Assembly (NCBI RefSeq): GCF_000285275.1 | Contig: NZ_CADO01000005.1 | Coordinates: 26,759 to 90,758 of the forward strand | Direction of reading: 5' to 3' | DNA: 64,000 nucleotides | Source of the DNA: Acetobacter pasteurianus subsp. pasteurianus LMG 1262 = NBRC 106471 | GTDB taxonomy: Bacteria; Pseudomonadota; Alphaproteobacteria; Acetobacterales; Acetobacteraceae | Part shown: piece after piece, positions 61,044-64,000 of the stretch | How positions within the stretch are numbered: the stretch's first letter is position 1 | Layout: every line of letters begins with the position of its first letter | The notes under the pieces: generated by a model | Database searches by the model: none | What the model saw: only the letters and a program-made list of their open reading frames with translations | What the model was told of the DNA's origin: nothing | Program-made: the position numbers and the translations under genes

Positions 61044-63788
61044 ATGATTTTCCGCAAGCCTTCTGCTGCCCGTACACGCTTTTCACTGCTGGCCATAACG
61101 CTGGCCCTGTTGGGGGGAACGGCTCTTTCCCCCACATTGGCGCATGCTCAGGATGCTGCGCCGGGTATGCCATCTGCGCTTGTGCCCCCCAGCCTGAGCA
61201 GTGCGCAGGTTGTGCGTGCAACGCTTCCGAATGGCCTCAAGGTTGTAATTGTCCCTAACAGGTTGGCACCGGTTGTCACCACGGAAATCAACTATCTGGT
61301 TGGCTCGGCAGAAGTGCCAGAAGGCTTTCCCGGCACGGCACATGCGCTGGAACATATGATGTTCCGTGGCAGCAAGGGGTTGGATAAGGATCAGCTTGCA
61401 GCTATCGGCACGCGCTTGGGCGGCAGTTATAATGCAGATACAACAGAAGATGTAACGCAGTATTTCTATACAGCACAGGCGCAGGATTTGCCTGTTTTGC
61501 TGAAAATTGAAGCCCTACGCATGAACGGCTTAACCCTGTCTGAAGCAGATTGGGAAAAAGAGCGCGGCGCGATTGAGCAGGAAGTTGCACGTGATCTTTC
61601 CAGCCCGGCTTATCGCTATCTGGAACAACTGCAGGGTATTCTGTTTGCAGGCACGCCTTACGAACACGATGCACTGGGCACGCGGCCTTCCTTTGATAAA
61701 ACCACCGCCGCTGATCTGAGAGATTTTTATCAGAAGTGGTATGGCCCCAACAATGCCGTGCTGGTTATTGTGGGTGACATTAACCCGGTTTCTACCTTGC
61801 AGTTGGTGCAGGATACGTTTGCCGATATCCCGCGGAAGGATCTGCCGCAGCGCCACAAGGTAACTCCGGTGGCACCGCCTGCCAAAACGCTTACGCTTTC
61901 CACAGATTATCCGGTTGGGTTTGCAACGCTTGCATTCCCTATGGCGGGCAGCTCTTCATCAGATTTCGCAACGGCGGATATTCTGTCAGATGTGCTCTCC
62001 AGCCAGCGTGGTGCTCTGTATGATCTGGTGCCACAGGGCAAGGCATTGTACGCAGGGTTTGAATACGCTCCCAAAAAAGAAGCTGGTTTTGGCTTGGCGC
62101 TTGCTGCTTTTCCCAAAGGAGCAGATGCTTCTGGCCCCATGAACGCCATGAAGGCTGTGCTGGAAAAAATCCGCAAGGAAGGCGTGCCAGCAGAATTGGT
62201 TGAAGCCGCAAAGCAGAAAGAAATTGCTCAGCTTCAGTTTTCTGCCAACTCTGTAAGTGGTCTGGCATCTATCTGGTCTAATGCACTGGCATTCCAGAAT
62301 CTGGATAGCCCGGGAGATCTGGTCGCTGCTTATCAGGCTGTTACACCAAAGGCAGTGAATGATCTGGCTGCAAAGCTGCTTGATCCGACACATGCCGTAT
62401 CTGCCATTCTTACCCCAGAAGCATCTGGCAAGGCTGTTTCTGGCAAAGGCTTTGGCGGGGCGGAATCTTTTGCAACAGCTCCGGATAAGCCGGTAAAACT
62501 GCCGCAATGGGCAGAAAAAGCTCTGGCCAAACTGGAAGAACCCAAACCTACACCGCAACCTGCGGTTAGCACTTTGTCTAACGGTATCAAGCTGATTGTC
62601 TGGCCATCTCATGTCAGCCACACCATTCAGCTTTCTGGCCAAATCCGTCAGACGCCAGAATTGCAGGAACCCAAGGGCAAGGAAGGTGTGCATAGCTTAA
62701 CAGAGGCTCTGTTCTCCTACGGCACAACGCAGCATGATCGTCTGGCTTTCCAGAAAGCCCTGGATGATGTGCCTGCATGGGAAGATGCAGGGGGCAACTT
62801 CTCCCTACAGGTTCTTACACCTGATTTTGAAAAAGGCGTGAACCTGCTGTCAGAAAATGAATTGCATCCAGCATTCCCGGAAAAAGATTTTACGGTTGTA
62901 CGCACACAATTGGCGCAGGCACAGGCTGGGGAACTGGTATCTCCCGGACATCTGTTTGATAAAGCGATTAAGGCCGCCATTCTGCCGGAAACAGATCCGA
63001 CACAGCGTGATGCCACGCCTGAATCTATTATGAGCATAACCCGTGATGATGTTCTGCATTATTACCAAAGTGCATGGCGCCCGGATCTGACAACTATTGT
63101 TGTAACAGGCGATATCACACCAGAAAAAGCACAGGCTGTATTAGAAAAAGCATTTGGTAGCTGGAAAGCTGAAGGACCGGCACCTGATGTTAACCTGCCT
63201 ACCGTACCGCTGAGCAAAACATCCCGTGCAACAGTGCCGGACAAAAGCAGCGTGCAGAATGATGTGGTGCTGGCAGAAACATTGGGCCTGACGGCACAAA
63301 ACCCTGATCACTTCCTGCTGCAGTTGGGTAATGAAGTGCTTGGGGGCGGGCTGTTCTCCTCACGTCTGTATAGAGATATGCGGGTGAAGACAGGTTATGT
63401 TTATTCTGTAAGCAGTTCCTTTGATTGGGGGCGTACGCGCGGGGCCTATACGGTCAACTATGGTGCTGATCCGGATAAAGTTGGTAAAGCGCAGAGTGTT
63501 GTCATGAAAGACCTGAAGGCCATGCAGTCTGCACCGCCCACAGCAGAAGAACTTTCTTTGGCCAAAGCCTCACTCTTGCGGAGCTTGCCTCTTGCCAGAG
63601 CCAGCTTGAGCCGGATTGCCGCGCAGTATCTTTATTTGGAAGATCTGGATTTGCCGCTTGATAATGCAGATCGTGGGGCAAAAGCTTATTACAAGGCAAC
63701 GGGAGCAGAAGTGCAGGCTGCATTCAAAAAATGGATCAGGCCGGATGATCTTGCTGTTGTTGTAAAAGGGCCTACGCCTACTTGGTAA
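61044..63788 (+). CDS. Periplasmic M16 family metallopeptidase
   Basis: The 914-aa protein has a signal peptide ending near LAHA and the inverted zinc motif HALEH at residues 100-104, with the third ligand Glu180 in AIEQE, which marks the active N-terminal half of pitrilysin/insulinase-type enzymes. A second M16 half follows, as expected from the length, with no HxxEH motif. It should degrade peptides in the periplasm. It starts 42 bp after the oxygenase. Confidence 0.93.
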   Translation: MIFRKPSAARTRFSLLAITLALLGGTALSPTLAHAQDAAPGMPSALVPPSLSSAQVVRATLPNGLKVVIVPNRLAPVVTTEINYLVGSAEVPEGFPGTAHALEHMMFRGSKGLDKDQLAAIGTRLGGSYNADTTEDVTQYFYTAQAQDLPVLLKIEALRMNGLTLSEADWEKERGAIEQEVARDLSSPAYRYLEQLQGILFAGTPYEHDALGTRPSFDKTTAADLRDFYQKWYGPNNAVLVIVGDINPVSTLQLVQDTFADIPRKDLPQRHKVTPVAPPAKTLTLSTDYPVGFATLAFPMAGSSSSDFATADILSDVLSSQRGALYDLVPQGKALYAGFEYAPKKEAGFGLALAAFPKGADASGPMNAMKAVLEKIRKEGVPAELVEAAKQKEIAQLQFSANSVSGLASIWSNALAFQNLDSPGDLVAAYQAVTPKAVNDLAAKLLDPTHAVSAILTPEASGKAVSGKGFGGAESFATAPDKPVKLPQWAEKALAKLEEPKPTPQPAVSTLSNGIKLIVWPSHVSHTIQLSGQIRQTPELQEPKGKEGVHSLTEALFSYGTTQHDRLAFQKALDDVPAWEDAGGNFSLQVLTPDFEKGVNLLSENELHPAFPEKDFTVVRTQLAQAQAGELVSPGHLFDKAIKAAILPETDPTQRDATPESIMSITRDDVLHYYQSAWRPDLTTIVVTGDITPEKAQAVLEKAFGSWKAEGPAPDVNLPTVPLSKTSRATVPDKSSVQNDVVLAETLGLTAQNPDHFLLQLGNEVLGGGLFSSRLYRDMRVKTGYVYSVSSSFDWGRTRGAYTVNYGADPDKVGKAQSVVMKDLKAMQSAPPTAEELSLAKASLLRSLPLARASLSRIAAQYLYLEDLDLPLDNADRGAKAYYKATGAEVQAAFKKWIRPDDLAVVVKGPTPTW

Positions 63789-64000
63789 GAAATGACATGT
63801 ATTCGTAAAATTTTCATGAAGGGATTCTTCAAGTGCATTTTACGGATACATTGTAAATCATGTTTTTTGCTCGTATTTAGAAATTAAAAAGATTACGGGT
63901 GGGTTTGGTGTCAGTATTTTCTGGACAGAAAAATAATTATGCTTGTATTACGGCGTGTCGTCAGTTAAGCCCTGAGAGTGGCACGTGAGGGTTGTAGTTT
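63789..64000. other. Right edge of window without a recognisable gene
   Basis: A/T-rich sequence after the peptidase gene; no clear terminator, promoter or coding frame is visible before the window ends. Confidence 0.4.

Overview
The window looks like chromosomal DNA of an acetic acid bacterium (Acetobacteraceae, most likely Acetobacter). The main reasons are a complete hopanoid operon in the order hpnA-B-C-D-E-shc(hpnF)-hpnG, a hpnM/mlaC gene, an NDUFA12-type complex I accessory gene, an L36 ribosomal protein gene, and protein sequences with strongly alphaproteobacterial character. This assignment rests on recognising families by eye; no database search was run.

Layout. Positions 1-5950 are accessory DNA. 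An integrative element of about 5.5 kb (472-5950) sits at the 3' end of an intact tRNA-Leu(UAA) gene (5924-6010). It is bounded by a 28-bp direct repeat copied from the tRNA end. It carries its own tyrosine recombinase, a methyltransferase, a ParB-like protein and several unknown small genes. To its left, beyond the second att copy, lies the frameshifted start of a related integrase that runs off the window, so two elements are stacked in tandem. From 6082 on the DNA is core chromosome: a minus-strand operon with an apparently catalytically dead polyamine-type ABC system followed by ycgN and a ygjP-like metallopeptidase (6082-9959); DUF883 and YqjE-like membrane-stress genes; a MarR-controlled efflux cluster (DUF1656, HlyD adaptor, outer-membrane factor; 10934-14122); the hopanoid operon (14435-22659, minus strand) with a divergent HpnL-like membrane protein and tyrA; rpmJ and a TPR protein; the divergent oxyR / ahpC-ahpD peroxide defence locus (25778-28195); tRNA-Asp; yceI; a LigB-type dioxygenase; ppa; a tRNA-Ile2(CAU) candidate; and ettA.

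The second half holds mlaC/hpnM and mlaA, a DnaJ/TerB protein, the queuosine operon queA-tgt-queG with a coupled ribbon-helix-helix gene, PEBP and unknown genes, a metF-like/folD pair, a FemAB-like acyltransferase, ridA, an orphan TSCPD protein, NDUFA12-mlaD-DUF2155, otsB-otsA-dsbB, a large repeat-bearing glycosyltransferase, a Nudix hydrolase, an aldo/keto reductase, uvrB, a 2OG-Fe(II) oxygenase and a periplasmic M16 peptidase.

Functional themes are envelope maintenance (hopanoids, Mla lipid transport, efflux, glycosyltransferase), stress tolerance (peroxide, trehalose, DNA repair) and tRNA modification. The most unusual items are the ABC ATPase lacking every catalytic motif beside a truncated permease, a dnaX-type slippery heptamer joining two halves of a small island gene, an efflux cluster with no inner-membrane pump, and a terminator hairpin placed inside the signal-peptide codons of a TPR gene.
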